A stretch of 64,000 bases of DNA from an uncultured Flavobacteriales bacterium (GTDB lineage: Bacteria; Bacteroidota; Bacteroidia; Flavobacteriales_D; Sanyastnellaceae): assembly GCA_937974555.1 (NCBI GenBank), contig CALJKR010000074.1, positions 1-64,000 of the forward strand, in the 5' to 3' direction. How positions within the stretch are numbered: the first letter of the stretch is position 1; every line of letters begins with the position of its first letter. The notes beneath the pieces are model-generated. The model saw only the letters and a list, made by a program, of their open reading frames with translations, was not told the DNA's origin and did not search any database. Of the stretch, positions 1 to 9,633 are shown one piece after another. Made by a program: the position numbers and the translations under genes.

Positions 1-1041
1 CAAATTGTCGATGGTCATCATCATGATGGCATTTGAATCGCGCCAATCCACCTCGACACCTGAATTTCTATCGTATCCATAAAATGGATCGGATATGGTA
101 GTGGCTTTTATCGTTGAGGCAATCGGTCCGTTAATGTCACAGCTTATATCGGCAATAACGACACATCGGTGATTTTCTTTGATTAAATCTTCCTTTGAAA
201 GAAGAACTGGATTACCACTTTTCCAGAGGTGACAGGCCAAGTAAATATCACATTGAGAAACGTATTCATTTAATACACTGTGGTATTTTTCAGGAGATTG
301 ATAAAATTCAGATTTATCAAATCCGCCATCAGATATCCTCTTATAGTAATCAGCAGTGTCTAGATGAACATAGACATTTTCTTCACCCTGGTAGGAAAGG
401 AAAGTTTGCGGATCTACTTTCTTCAAACCAAAGAAACGAATCATTTCTTCTGCCCCGTGTCCGACTCTTCCCCAACCCGTAACCACTGCTTTGATAGGAT
501 TTTTAAAATGTGCTTTTGATCCAAAAGACTCCATTTCTTTTCGATCATGACAAGACATAGGAGAAGGTAAATCATACCAACCTTTTTTCAGTCCCAAAGC
601 ACGAAATCCTTCAAAAACACCGACAATACCTGCGTAGCGACCAAAACCGATAACGCGCTTTCCATTTCGATCTTTTAAAATTTCGTAGTCCACCAATCTA
701 ATGTTCTTCTCCAAAATGGCCTTCAAAAGATGCGCATTGTATGCTTGCTTTTTAAAGGTGTGTGAAAAGAAAAGATATGTTTTATTCGAGATTAGCTGAT
801 GATCGGGAACCTCTTTAACTCCAATCATAATGTCTGCATCCGAAATATCTGATAATACAGGTATACCAAGAGCTGCATATTCTTCGTCTTTGAAACGTCT
901 AATGGGACTGGTTTCTACAACGATTTGTATTTGAGGATAAAGTTTTTGTAATTCTTGACATTGATGTGGCGTCAAGGCCACTCGGAAATCAGGTGGTGTT
1001 TTTCCTTCGCGAATTAGAGCAATCTTCACAAGTTTTGTCAT
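1..1041 (-). CDS. Saccharopine dehydrogenase / alanine dehydrogenase-family protein (3' end cut)
   Basis: The gene starts at an ATG at 1041 and runs off the window edge in frame, giving 347 residues without a stop. The N-terminus (MTKLVKIALIREGKTPPDFR) and a later SHTFKKQ segment fit the AlaDh/PNT N-terminal domain. The motif VTGWGRVGHGAEEM fits the nucleotide-binding fold. The segment ADISCDINGPIAST followed by DPFYGYD resembles the C-terminal part of NAD-dependent saccharopine dehydrogenase (LYS1 type). The family oxidises amino acids or saccharopine with NAD(P) in the cytoplasm. The substrate cannot be fixed from the sequence. It lies downstream of paaA on the same strand with a 57-base gap, so it may share that transcript. 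Confidence 0.75.
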   Translation of the reverse strand, partial: MTKLVKIALIREGKTPPDFRVALTPHQCQELQKLYPQIQIVVETSPIRRFKDEEYAALGIPVLSDISDADIMIGVKEVPDHQLISNKTYLFFSHTFKKQAYNAHLLKAILEKNIRLVDYEILKDRNGKRVIGFGRYAGIVGVFEGFRALGLKKGWYDLPSPMSCHDRKEMESFGSKAHFKNPIKAVVTGWGRVGHGAEEMIRFFGLKKVDPQTFLSYQGEENVYVHLDTADYYKRISDGGFDKSEFYQSPEKYHSVLNEYVSQCDIYLACHLWKSGNPVLLSKEDLIKENHRCVVIADISCDINGPIASTIKATTISDPFYGYDRNSGVEVDWRDSNAIMMMTIDNL

Positions 1042-1098
1042 AAAGCTATCATTGAGCGTAGCAAAAATAAAGCTTATGCTACGCCCAATGACGTCTTT

Positions 1099-2034
1099 TT
1101 ATGCCGCTTCTGTTTTTTTCTTGGATTGCTTCGCAGCATAAGCTATCGCAGCTTCTCTCACCCAAGCACCGTTGTCGTATGCGTTTTTGCGGGTGGCGAC
1201 ACGTTGTTTATTACATGGACCATTTCCCTTGACCACTTCATTGAATTCCGTCCAATCGATTTCACCAAAATCGTAATGTCCACGTTCTTCATTCCATTTC
1301 AAATGTGGGTCGGGAAGGGTAAGACCCAAATACTCTGTTTGAGGAACGCTCATATCCACAAATTTTTGTCTCAATTCATCATTGCTGTGGCGCTTGATTT
1401 TCCAAGCCATGTTTTGAGAACTATGCGCGGACTCTTTATCGGATGGGCCAAACATCATCAAACTGGGCCACCACCAACGGTTTAAAGCATCTTGGGCCAT
1501 TTGTTTTTGTTCAGGACTTCCCTTGGCCAAAGCAATCATGATTTCGTATCCTTGACGTTGGTGAAAAGATTCTTCTTTGCAAATGCGAATCATCGCTCTG
1601 CTATATGGACCATAGCTGGTTCGCTGTAAAGAAACCTGATTGACAATCGCGGCACCATCTACCAACCATCCAATGGCTCCAATATCTGCCCAACTCAAAG
1701 TGGGATAATTGAAGATTGAAGAGTACTTAGCCTTTCCCGTATTTAATTCATCAATTAAGGTGTCTCGGTCAACGCCCAAGGTTTCGGCCGCACTGTATAG
1801 GTACAAACCATGTCCACCTTCATCTTGAACTTTGGCAATTAATATGGATTTGCGTCGCAATGACGGAGCACGTGTAATCCAGTTTCCTTCAGGCAACATA
1901 CCGACAATTTCACTGTGCGCGTGTTGTGCAATTTGACGAATCAAAGTTTTTCTGTACCCATCTGGCATCCAGTCTTTGGCTTCTACTTTATTCTCTGCGT
2001 CTACAAACGATAAGAAGTTTTCTTCGAGACTCAT
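1099..2034 (-). CDS. paaA: 1,2-phenylacetyl-CoA epoxidase subunit A (PaaA)
   Basis: This is the catalytic di-iron subunit of the PaaABCE monooxygenase, which epoxidises phenylacetyl-CoA in aerobic phenylacetate breakdown. From the chosen ATG at 2034 the protein has 311 residues, the usual family length. Iron-binding motifs of the ferritin-like fold are visible: DEGGH at residues 71-75 and EESFH at 154-158, with a Glu at about 42. An upstream in-frame ATG at 2052 would add six residues (MLKIYT) that the family does not have. The reductase gene paaE is divergent, 98 bases away. The genes for subunits B, C and D are not adjacent, which is unusual. The C-terminus is Lys/Ala-rich. Confidence 0.9.
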   Translation of the reverse strand: MSLEENFLSFVDAENKVEAKDWMPDGYRKTLIRQIAQHAHSEIVGMLPEGNWITRAPSLRRKSILIAKVQDEGGHGLYLYSAAETLGVDRDTLIDELNTGKAKYSSIFNYPTLSWADIGAIGWLVDGAAIVNQVSLQRTSYGPYSRAMIRICKEESFHQRQGYEIMIALAKGSPEQKQMAQDALNRWWWPSLMMFGPSDKESAHSSQNMAWKIKRHSNDELRQKFVDMSVPQTEYLGLTLPDPHLKWNEERGHYDFGEIDWTEFNEVVKGNGPCNKQRVATRKNAYDNGAWVREAAIAYAAKQSKKKTEAA

Positions 2035-2132
2035 GGTGTAAATTTTTAGCAATGTTAATAAAGGAAACTTTAATCAAAACGAGAAATAACAGAAATCATT
2101 CTAAAAACTGAGAATACACTTATTTTCGCGCC

Positions 2133-3206
2133 ATGGCTAGACCCGTATTTCATTCTTTGAAGGTAGCAGAAATCCGTAGAGAGACTGCTGACTGTGTTAG
2201 TGTTGCATTTGATATTCCAGCTGAATTAAAATCAGCCTATGACTACCAACCGGGGCAATATTTAACATTGCGAGCCACCATCGGTGGAAACGACGTAAGA
2301 CGCTCGTATTCCATATGCAGTGCGCCGTTTGAAAAATTTTGTCGTGTAGCAATCAAGCAGGTGGAAGGAGGTGTGTTCAGCACCTGGGCCAATCACGAGT
2401 TAAAGGCTGGAGATGATTTGCAGGTGATGACGCCCATGGGCGGGTTTATTCCGGAAATAGATCCCCAAATGAAAAAGCACTATGTTTTGGTAGGAGCAGG
2501 CAGTGGGGTTACGCCTTTGATTTCAATCGCAAAGACTGTGATGCGTGAAGAGCCCAAGAGCGAAGTGTCCATGATTTTGGGCAATCGACAATTTCAAAGC
2601 ATCATATTCCGCGATGAGTTGGAAGACATGAAGGATATGCATTTGGGTCGCTTTCGTGTATTTCATGTATTGAGTGGTGAGCCCAATGATATCGCTTTGT
2701 TGCATGGCCGAGTAGACAATGCGAAATTGGAAGGATTTATGTCCACTTTTTTGGCGAATAATCCAGTAGACGCAGTGTTTTTGTGTGGACCTCAAGGAAT
2801 GACTGAGGCGGCCAGGGATTTCTTTATAGCCAAGGGAGTAGCTGAAGATGCAGTTCATTTGGAATTATTCGGTACTGCATTGCCTCAGGGAGCTCCCAAA
2901 AAAGTAGAGGCAGTAGTAGATGAATCAGATCTATGCGAAGTTTCGGTCATTTACGATGGTCAACAAACGGATTTTAAAATGTCCAAAGGGGCAATGGTTT
3001 TGGATGAAGCACAAAAGGCAGGCTTGGATATACCCTACAGCTGTAAGGGCGGTATGTGTTGCACCTGTCGCGCCAAGGTGATGGAAGGAGAGGCCAATAT
3101 GGTCGTGAATTATGCACTTGAACCAGGCGAGGTAAATGCTGGATATGTCCTCACTTGTCAAACCCAACCCGTGAGCGCAAAACTTGTTGTTGACTTTGAT
3201 CAATAA
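2133..3206 (+). CDS. paaE: 1,2-phenylacetyl-CoA epoxidase reductase subunit (PaaE)
   Basis: This is the 357-residue reductase that passes electrons from NADPH through FAD and a 2Fe-2S centre to the PaaA di-iron site. Domains in order are an FAD-binding barrel (RSYSICSAP near residue 55), a nucleotide-binding domain (GAGSGVTPLISIAKT near 122) and a C-terminal plant-type ferredoxin domain. The ferredoxin cysteines sit in CKGGMCCTC near residue 306, with a fourth in LTCQTQ near 341. It is divergent from paaA, as expected for a functional pair. Related oxidoreductases (HcnC or Hmp-like) share this layout, so the PaaE call depends partly on the neighbour. Confidence 0.87.
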   Translation: MARPVFHSLKVAEIRRETADCVSVAFDIPAELKSAYDYQPGQYLTLRATIGGNDVRRSYSICSAPFEKFCRVAIKQVEGGVFSTWANHELKAGDDLQVMTPMGGFIPEIDPQMKKHYVLVGAGSGVTPLISIAKTVMREEPKSEVSMILGNRQFQSIIFRDELEDMKDMHLGRFRVFHVLSGEPNDIALLHGRVDNAKLEGFMSTFLANNPVDAVFLCGPQGMTEAARDFFIAKGVAEDAVHLELFGTALPQGAPKKVEAVVDESDLCEVSVIYDGQQTDFKMSKGAMVLDEAQKAGLDIPYSCKGGMCCTCRAKVMEGEANMVVNYALEPGEVNAGYVLTCQTQPVSAKLVVDFDQ

Positions 3207-3233
3207 AACGATTTAAAAACCACACTCCCTGTT

Positions 3234-3241
3234 TACTTTTG
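3234..3241 (+). promoter_or_regulatory. Probable -7 box of valS promoter
   Basis: The sequence TACTTTTG matches the Bacteroidota -7 consensus TAnnTTTG. A TTT stands where the -33 TTG would be (3212-3214, 19-base spacer). The box ends only four bases before the valS ATG, so the transcript would start at or very near the start codon. Confidence 0.4.
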
Positions 3242-3245
3242 TAAC

Positions 3246-5864
3246 ATGGAGATTCCGAGTAAATATGAGCCACAATCGGCAGAAGCCAAGTGGTATGCCT
3301 ATTGGTTAGATAAAGGTTTTTTTAATAGCAAGCCGGACAATCGTCCTGCATACACCATTGTTATCCCACCTCCCAATGTAACCGGTGTGCTTCACATGGG
3401 GCACATGTTGAACAATACCATTCAAGATGTTTTAATTCGCAGAGCACGTATGAGAGGCTTTAACGCCTGTTGGGTGCCTGGAACTGATCACGCGTCAATT
3501 GCTACAGAAGCCAAAGTCGTTCAAAAGTTACGCGCCGAGGGGATAAAAAAATCGGATCTCTCTCGTGAGGCTTTTTTGGATCATGCCTGGGAGTGGACAC
3601 ACAAGCACGGGGGTATCATCCTAGAACAATTGAAAAAATTGGGAGCCAGCTGCGATTGGAATCGCACGCGATTTACCATGGATGAGAAATATTACGAAGC
3701 TGTAATCGATACTTTTATTGACCTTTACAACAAAGGAAAGATATATCGTGGTGAGCGAATGATCAATTGGGATCCTGCCGCCAAAACTGCATTATCTGAT
3801 GAAGAGGTAATCTACAAAGAGGTAAATTCCCATTTGTATCATTTGAAATATCAAGTTGTAGGCAGTGAAGAATTTATCGTTGTTGCTACAACACGCCCAG
3901 AGACCATTTTAGGAGATACTGCGGTTTGTGTGAATCCCAAGGATGAAAGGTATTTGCATCTGCACGGTAAAAAAGTCATTGTTCCTATAGTCAACAGAGA
4001 AGTGACCATCATTGCAGACGATTATGTGGACATGGAGTTTGGAACAGGTTGTTTAAAAGTAACCCCGGCGCATGACATGAATGACTTTATGCTGGGTCAA
4101 AAGTATCAATTGGAAATCATCAACATGATGAATGATGATGGGACAATTTCCGAAGCAGGAGGTTTGTATGTTGGCCAAGATAGATTTGCGGTTAGAAAGC
4201 AAATTGCCTTGGACTTAGAAGCAGCGGGCTTGTTAATCAAGCAAGAGCAGTACAACAATAAAGTAGGATATTCTGAGAGAACCGATGTGGTTATCGAGCC
4301 TAGATTGTCTTTGCAGTGGTTTGTGGACATGAAAGAATTGAGTCAGCCTGCATTGGAAAATGTAATGAATGACAACATTAAGTTCTTTCCTCCAAAATTC
4401 AAAAATGCATACCGCCATTGGATGGAGAATATCAAAGATTGGTGCATATCAAGACAATTGTGGTGGGGACATCAAATTCCTGCCTACTACACGGAGGATG
4501 GACATTGGGTGGTAGCCAAAACAAGAGAAGAGGCGGAACAAAAAATCAAGTCACAATTTCCTGAGTATGCCGGAGCCATTACCCAAGACCCTGATGTTTT
4601 GGATACTTGGTTTAGCTCTTGGTTATGGCCTTTTGGTGTTTTTGACGGCTATTATTCTGAAGATGAGGTTTCCTATTATTACCCTACAACAGATTTGGTA
4701 ACTGCACCTGAGATTATGTTTTTCTGGGTGGCCAGAATGATCATTGCTGGCTATGAGTACCGTGGAGAGCTTCCTTTTAAAAACGTGTATTACACAGGAA
4801 TCGTTCGAGACAAACAAGGTCGCAAGATGAGCAAATCACTCGGCAATTCTCCTGATCCTTTGGTGTTGATTGATCAATTTGGTGCCGATGGAGTGCGTGT
4901 GGGCATGCTATTGTCCTCTCCAGCCGGAAATGATTTGTTGTTTGATGAATCATTGTGTGAACAAGGAAGAAATTTTGCCAATAAAATTTGGAATGCGTTT
5001 CGTTTGGTGAAAGGTTGGGAGGAAAATACATCAACTGAGGTGACGCAGCGACCATCCGCTGCGGTTGCTGTGAACTGGATGAATGATCAGCTCAATGCGA
5101 CCATCGAAAAACTGAACGATGATTACGAAAAGTTTAGAATAAATGAAGCTTTGATGACCACCTATAAATTGGTGTGGGATGATTTCTGTGCGTGGTACTT
5201 GGAGATGGTCAAACCACCTTATGGTGAAAAATTGGACGCCGTGACTTATACTGCGACACTGGATATTTTTGAAAAGCTTCTGACCGTATTGCACCCATTT
5301 ATGCCTTTCCTTTCTGAAGAGATTTGGCATTTGATTCGCGAAAGAAAAGATGGAGAAAGCTTGTGTATAGCGCAATGGCCAGAAGTTCACGCACAAGGAA
5401 ATCAATGGACAGGAGGTTTTGATGAATTTGCTCAGGTGGTTATCGGAATTAGAAACATCAGAAAAGAAAATCAAATTGCCAATAAAGAAAAGTTGACATT
5501 GAAAATGCTGAGCAGTCAGGGTTCTGCCGGTGCTTTCCATTCGGCCATTGAGCACTTGGGTAATATCGAAACCACGGAGTGGGTGTTTGAAAAGCCGGAG
5601 CAGTGCTATTCATTTATCGTTTCAGGTCGTGAGTATTTCGTTCCCTTTACGGCACAATTTGATGCTGCGGCTGAAATTAAAAAGTTGACCGAGGAGTTAA
5701 AGTATACAGAAGGTTTTTTAGCCAGTGTCGAGAAGAAATTGAGCAATGAGAATTTTGTTTCTAAGGCGCCCGTGGCTGTATTGGACGGGGAAAGAAAGAA
5801 ACAGAGCGACGCACAGCAGAAAATTGAAATGTTAAATCAACAAATTGCCGCTTTGCAATCTTAA
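3246..5864 (+). CDS. valS: Valyl-tRNA synthetase
   Basis: This class I aminoacyl-tRNA synthetase charges tRNA-Val and edits misacylated threonine. The protein has 872 residues, the normal Bacteroidota length. The HIGH signature is in PPPNVTGVLHMGHML near residues 41-55, and KMSKS is in GRKMSKSLGNS near residue 527. Between them lies the CP1 editing domain (TTRPETILGDTAVCV near 220). The last 70 residues are charged and Lys/Glu-rich, consistent with the ValS C-terminal coiled coil that binds tRNA. It appears to be a single-gene transcript between paaE and the secreted protease gene. Confidence 0.97.
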   Translation: MEIPSKYEPQSAEAKWYAYWLDKGFFNSKPDNRPAYTIVIPPPNVTGVLHMGHMLNNTIQDVLIRRARMRGFNACWVPGTDHASIATEAKVVQKLRAEGIKKSDLSREAFLDHAWEWTHKHGGIILEQLKKLGASCDWNRTRFTMDEKYYEAVIDTFIDLYNKGKIYRGERMINWDPAAKTALSDEEVIYKEVNSHLYHLKYQVVGSEEFIVVATTRPETILGDTAVCVNPKDERYLHLHGKKVIVPIVNREVTIIADDYVDMEFGTGCLKVTPAHDMNDFMLGQKYQLEIINMMNDDGTISEAGGLYVGQDRFAVRKQIALDLEAAGLLIKQEQYNNKVGYSERTDVVIEPRLSLQWFVDMKELSQPALENVMNDNIKFFPPKFKNAYRHWMENIKDWCISRQLWWGHQIPAYYTEDGHWVVAKTREEAEQKIKSQFPEYAGAITQDPDVLDTWFSSWLWPFGVFDGYYSEDEVSYYYPTTDLVTAPEIMFFWVARMIIAGYEYRGELPFKNVYYTGIVRDKQGRKMSKSLGNSPDPLVLIDQFGADGVRVGMLLSSPAGNDLLFDESLCEQGRNFANKIWNAFRLVKGWEENTSTEVTQRPSAAVAVNWMNDQLNATIEKLNDDYEKFRINEALMTTYKLVWDDFCAWYLEMVKPPYGEKLDAVTYTATLDIFEKLLTVLHPFMPFLSEEIWHLIRERKDGESLCIAQWPEVHAQGNQWTGGFDEFAQVVIGIRNIRKENQIANKEKLTLKMLSSQGSAGAFHSAIEHLGNIETTEWVFEKPEQCYSFIVSGREYFVPFTAQFDAAAEIKKLTEELKYTEGFLASVEKKLSNENFVSKAPVAVLDGERKKQSDAQQKIEMLNQQIAALQS

Positions 5865-5909
5865 AATCCGTAGAAATACCGAATCAAGGAACCCAAAAAT
5901 AAATTTCTT

Positions 5910-5938
5910 TTGATGAGCGGATGAACCGCTTATATTTG
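5910..5938 (+). promoter_or_regulatory. Bacteroidota promoter of the M43 protease gene
   Basis: TTG at 5910-5912, an 18-base spacer and TATATTTG at 5931-5938 match the Bacteroidota primary sigma consensus. An ATG at 5921 lies inside this promoter, which supports the downstream ATG at 5957 as the true start. Confidence 0.65.
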
Positions 5939-5956
5939 CGAATACGAGGAAAAATT

Positions 5957-8725
5957 ATGAAAAAGATATATTCTTTAGTCGCTGCGATTGTTTTAGGTAC
6001 AGGCCTAACTGCTACTGCGCAGCATGTGCATGATTACAAGTGTGGCCACGCAAAGGCGCACGCAAAGATTTTGCAAGAGCATCCGGAAATCCAGCAAATT
6101 CAAGAAATGCAGGATGCATACATCGCGGATTATCTGAGAAATAATCCAGGTTTGGACCGTGATGACTCTACTGTCATCTACACCATCCCTGTTGTATTTC
6201 ACGTCATCCACAATTTTGGCATTGAGAATATTCCCAATGCCAACATTTTGGATCAGGTGTACATCTTAAACCGTGATTATCAAAAGTTAAATGCTGACAC
6301 AGCCGATGTCGTTCCTGCTTTCCGCAGTTCCATCGCGAAATGTGGTTTCCAATTCAAGTTGGCTACCATCGATCCTTTGGGCAATTGTACCAACGGTATT
6401 GATCGCGTGGTTTCTCCTTTAACAACCATTGGTTCTGATATCGCCAAATTAAATCCTTGGCCTCGTCACAAATACATGAACGTTTGGATCATCAACAACA
6501 TGGAAGACGGCGTTGCTGGATATGCTTACTATCCCTCTGCTACTGCAGATGCAGGTTCAAGCTGGAAAGATGGAATCATCATCCGTTACCAATACATCGG
6601 TTCGTTGTTCCCTGCAAACCCAAGCTATAGTCGCGCCTTGACACATGAAGTAGGCCACTGGTTGGATTTATCACATACTTGGGGATCAACCAATGATCCA
6701 GAAGTAGCTTGTGGAGATGACAACGTAATGGACACTCCTCCCACAGCAGGTCATGATAACTGTCAAAATGTAAATGATTACGAATGTGATACCAAAGCTT
6801 TGCCTTTGGCCACGAACCAATTACAAACCGTATATCAATTCAATGGTGTGGACGTGAATACAGGCAATGTTGACACTTTGGGTACGCCATATGTGGACGA
6901 TGCCGGACTAATTTTCAGCGATTTTCAAGCCACTGGATTGTCTGCGAACTCTGCAGTTGCTGGTCAATTTGCATTTTCTGGTTGGGGAACTGGAGCTGCT
7001 GATGGCGCTTCAACCTATGGTTCTTTGACTGGATCTTTCAATGCTTCAAAATATTATGAATTTACTTTGAGCAACGATGTTACTCAAAATTTGGATTTGA
7101 CTTCGATCACTTTCGATATTCAAAGAAGTGCTGATGGACCTCGCACTTTCGCGGTTCGTTCAAGCGCGGATAACTTCGCTACTAATCTATCTGGTGTGGT
7201 AACTCCTGCCAATGGTAATTTGAATGTTCAAGCCGGTAACGTATTCTTTGTTTCTTCCGATGTCAATACTTCGATTACAGGTACTAAAATCAACCTTGGC
7301 GGTAATAACTTCACCAATATCAATGGAGAGAGCATCACCTTCCGTGTATATGCATGGAATGCAGAAGATGCAGCAGGTTCTTTTGGTGTAGACAACGTAA
7401 GTGCTGCGGGTAGCTATGGAACAATCGAGAACGTTCAAAACTACATGGAGTACTCTTATTGCTCAAAAATGTTCACATGGGGTCAGCGTGACCGCATGAT
7501 TGGTGCATTGAATACGCCAATTGCATCACGTAACAATTTGTGGACGGCGGAGAACTTGGCAGCTACAGGAACAGATGGTATTCATGATCAGTTATGTGCG
7601 CCTCAAGCCGATTTTTATGCTGAGAAGAAAATGGTATGTCAAGGGAACGATGTTCAATTCTTTGATTACTCTTCAGATGCTGAAGCCACTTCTTGGGAAT
7701 GGACTTTCCAAGATGCTGTACCAGCTACAAGCACAGCAAGTAACCCAACGGTAAGCTTTACTTCAGGTGGTTGGAAAACAGTTACTTTGACTGTGACCAA
7801 CGCCCAAGGTTCTACTACAATCACCGATGCAATGGCGATTTATGTTACGCAATCTTGGCCTGAGATTCCAGGAATCTTGGCTTCTGATTTTAACACAAAC
7901 CCTTTCCAATACGGATATTACTTCTCTGATAACCAGGCAAGCAATGAGTCCAACTATGAGTATGCAAGTAATGCTGGAGTTGGCACTGCCAATGGTTCTA
8001 TTGTTTTAGATAACGCCTCTGTTCAAGTTCCCCCAAGTGGAATGGTTGGCTTTGATGTGGATGAGTTGATTACACCTTCTATGGATTTGAGTTTGTTGAG
8101 CAGTGGTAAATTGAAATTTGATTATGCATACTCAACTGGCGCTTTGACTGAAGCCAACATCACTGAAAGTTTGGAAATTTGGTCAAGCCGTGATTGTGGC
8201 GAGACATGGCAGTTGCGCACTACCATTTCTGGTTTGGATTTGGTAACTGCGGGTGCTTATGCTGCTCCTTTTGTTCCCAATACCATTCTTCAACCTGAGA
8301 CTGGTTCAGCCGTTTCTGGTGCGCAATGGAAACAGAAATCAGTAACGATTCCTTCAACTTATGAGACGGACAACGTACGATTCAAGTTCATCTTCAAGTC
8401 TTCTGAGTTCTCTAACAACTTCTATTTGGATAACATCAACGTTACCGGTACTGTAAGTGTAAATGAATACGCGAAGCAAAACACCATGGTTGTATATCCT
8501 AACCCTGCGGGAGAGGTATTGAATGTTCAATTGCCCGCCAATGGTCAAAAGTACAGCACTGCCCAAGTAATGGACTTGTCAGGTCGTGTGGTAATGACAC
8601 AGGGAATTAACGGAATGAGCAACATTCAAATCAACACGGATATTCTACCTGCGGGGATGTATGTCATCCAAGTGCGTGGTGAAGGTGGAGTGATGAATCA
8701 AGAATTCTTAAAAGGCATCGAGTAA
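5957..8725 (+). CDS. Secreted M43 (pappalysin/cytophagalysin) metalloprotease with T9SS sorting domain
   Basis: This 922-residue protein begins with a signal peptide (MKKIYSLVAAIVLGTGLTAT, then AQ). The zinc motif HEVGHWLDLSHTW begins at residue 230 and matches the metzincin HExxHxxxxxH pattern of family M43. The Met-turn region (VQNYMEYSYC) is at about residue 497, so roughly 200 residues are inserted between the zinc helix and the Met-turn; the inserted part looks like an all-beta domain. A PKD-type domain follows near 545-625, then a beta-sandwich region. The C-terminal 75 residues (VYPNPAGEVLNVQL... ending MNQEFLKGIE) form a type A T9SS sorting domain. The protein is therefore probably exported through T9SS to the cell surface or medium. 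Its substrate is unknown. Confidence 0.9.
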   Translation: MKKIYSLVAAIVLGTGLTATAQHVHDYKCGHAKAHAKILQEHPEIQQIQEMQDAYIADYLRNNPGLDRDDSTVIYTIPVVFHVIHNFGIENIPNANILDQVYILNRDYQKLNADTADVVPAFRSSIAKCGFQFKLATIDPLGNCTNGIDRVVSPLTTIGSDIAKLNPWPRHKYMNVWIINNMEDGVAGYAYYPSATADAGSSWKDGIIIRYQYIGSLFPANPSYSRALTHEVGHWLDLSHTWGSTNDPEVACGDDNVMDTPPTAGHDNCQNVNDYECDTKALPLATNQLQTVYQFNGVDVNTGNVDTLGTPYVDDAGLIFSDFQATGLSANSAVAGQFAFSGWGTGAADGASTYGSLTGSFNASKYYEFTLSNDVTQNLDLTSITFDIQRSADGPRTFAVRSSADNFATNLSGVVTPANGNLNVQAGNVFFVSSDVNTSITGTKINLGGNNFTNINGESITFRVYAWNAEDAAGSFGVDNVSAAGSYGTIENVQNYMEYSYCSKMFTWGQRDRMIGALNTPIASRNNLWTAENLAATGTDGIHDQLCAPQADFYAEKKMVCQGNDVQFFDYSSDAEATSWEWTFQDAVPATSTASNPTVSFTSGGWKTVTLTVTNAQGSTTITDAMAIYVTQSWPEIPGILASDFNTNPFQYGYYFSDNQASNESNYEYASNAGVGTANGSIVLDNASVQVPPSGMVGFDVDELITPSMDLSLLSSGKLKFDYAYSTGALTEANITESLEIWSSRDCGETWQLRTTISGLDLVTAGAYAAPFVPNTILQPETGSAVSGAQWKQKSVTIPSTYETDNVRFKFIFKSSEFSNNFYLDNINVTGTVSVNEYAKQNTMVVYPNPAGEVLNVQLPANGQKYSTAQVMDLSGRVVMTQGINGMSNIQINTDILPAGMYVIQVRGEGGVMNQEFLKGIE

Positions 8726-8745
8726 TTGATGCAGGATATTAAATA

Positions 8746-8774
8746 AGGGTCGCATTTGCGACCCTTTTTTTTTG
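8746..8774 (+). terminator. Rho-independent terminator after the M43 protease gene
   Basis: A perfect 7-bp stem, GGGTCGC (8747-8753) with GCGACCC (8758-8764) and an ATTT loop, is followed by a run of ten T. Confidence 0.9.
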
Positions 8775-8878
8775 AGGTTATTTTGGTTTATCATACAATG
8801 GAAATTCAGTATATCCACTGAGTGAAATTGTTATTTAAGTCACTTAATTGCTGTTTAATAACCTTAACACTATCAAAT

Positions 8879-9580
8879 ATGATGAAGAAATTACTTGTCC
8901 TTTCCATAACAATGGCGCTTGCTTGCATAGGTTCAGCGTATTCGCCAATCACTGGATTTGGAAGACTTAAATTGGGCATGACTATCGACCAGTTAGAAGA
9001 ACTGAATAACGCGGAACCGATCTCTGCCTCTGTGTTATTGGAGCATTCTGAGTTTCAAAATGAAAATAAGATCTATGAAATTATTCTGGATACTATGACC
9101 AATGCGTATCCTTATTATGGTGCGTTGGATCCAAGTGTTCGTAGTTTTTATTTAGATCGTTTGGCTGTTACTCCGGTAATATCATTGGATCACGTATCCT
9201 TGAAATTCTGTCAGGGTAAGTTGTATTCAATCAAAATTAGCGATTACAAAATCAAAGAGATTTTGACAGTAAAATATGGTGAGCCTACCAAGTCAACCGA
9301 AGGTGATGAGAAGGTGTTCTCAGATTCAGAAGGCAATAGGGTGGTGAGAATGGATTCAAAGATCACCAGTACATGGGATACAAAGAATTATGGATTTGGG
9401 TGTTATGAAGTACAACGTATTTGGTATAGTGATTTGGATGGAAAGATGAATTTCATGACGGCTACCTATTTATTGGATAAAAATGTGCAACTTGAAGTAT
9501 CTGCTATTGAGGAAAGGATAAGGGGGCGTATGAAAGAGCGGGAGTTAATCAAAAATCGAGAGAAGCTCAATGGTTTTTAA
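8879..9580 (+). CDS. Exported protein of unknown function
   Basis: I do not recognise this 233-residue protein. The ATG at 8879 gives a clean signal peptide (MMKKLLVLSITMALACIGSA). A longer in-frame start at 8822 would bury it behind 19 extra residues. The mature part starts with an ITGFGRLKLGMTIDQLEEL segment, which resembles the SmpA/OmlA-like phrase seen in many small periplasmic proteins. It then alternates short beta-like segments with a charged C-terminal helix (EERIRGRMKEREL). It has no T9SS tail and no lipobox. It stands alone between two terminators. Confidence 0.6.
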   Translation: MMKKLLVLSITMALACIGSAYSPITGFGRLKLGMTIDQLEELNNAEPISASVLLEHSEFQNENKIYEIILDTMTNAYPYYGALDPSVRSFYLDRLAVTPVISLDHVSLKFCQGKLYSIKISDYKIKEILTVKYGEPTKSTEGDEKVFSDSEGNRVVRMDSKITSTWDTKNYGFGCYEVQRIWYSDLDGKMNFMTATYLLDKNVQLEVSAIEERIRGRMKERELIKNREKLNGF

Positions 9581-9582
9581 AC

Positions 9583-9613
9583 AAAAAAAGTCAGATATCA
9601 TCTGACTTTTTTT
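9583..9613. terminator. Bidirectional terminator between convergent genes
   Basis: GTCAGA (9590-9595) pairs with TCTGAC (9601-9606) around a TATCA loop. A-run and T-run flanks serve both the unknown exported gene (plus) and the hemL operon (minus). Confidence 0.85.
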
Positions 9614-9633
9614 GATTAGTAGTTAGTGACGCA

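Noticed and set aside
195..482. Open frame of 95 codons on the plus strand
   Set aside because: It is antisense to the dehydrogenase-family gene at 1-1041, which has clear family motifs.
5921..5956. Upstream ATG for the M43 protease
   Set aside because: It lies in the promoter (between TTG and TATATTTG) and would put a basic stretch before the signal peptide.
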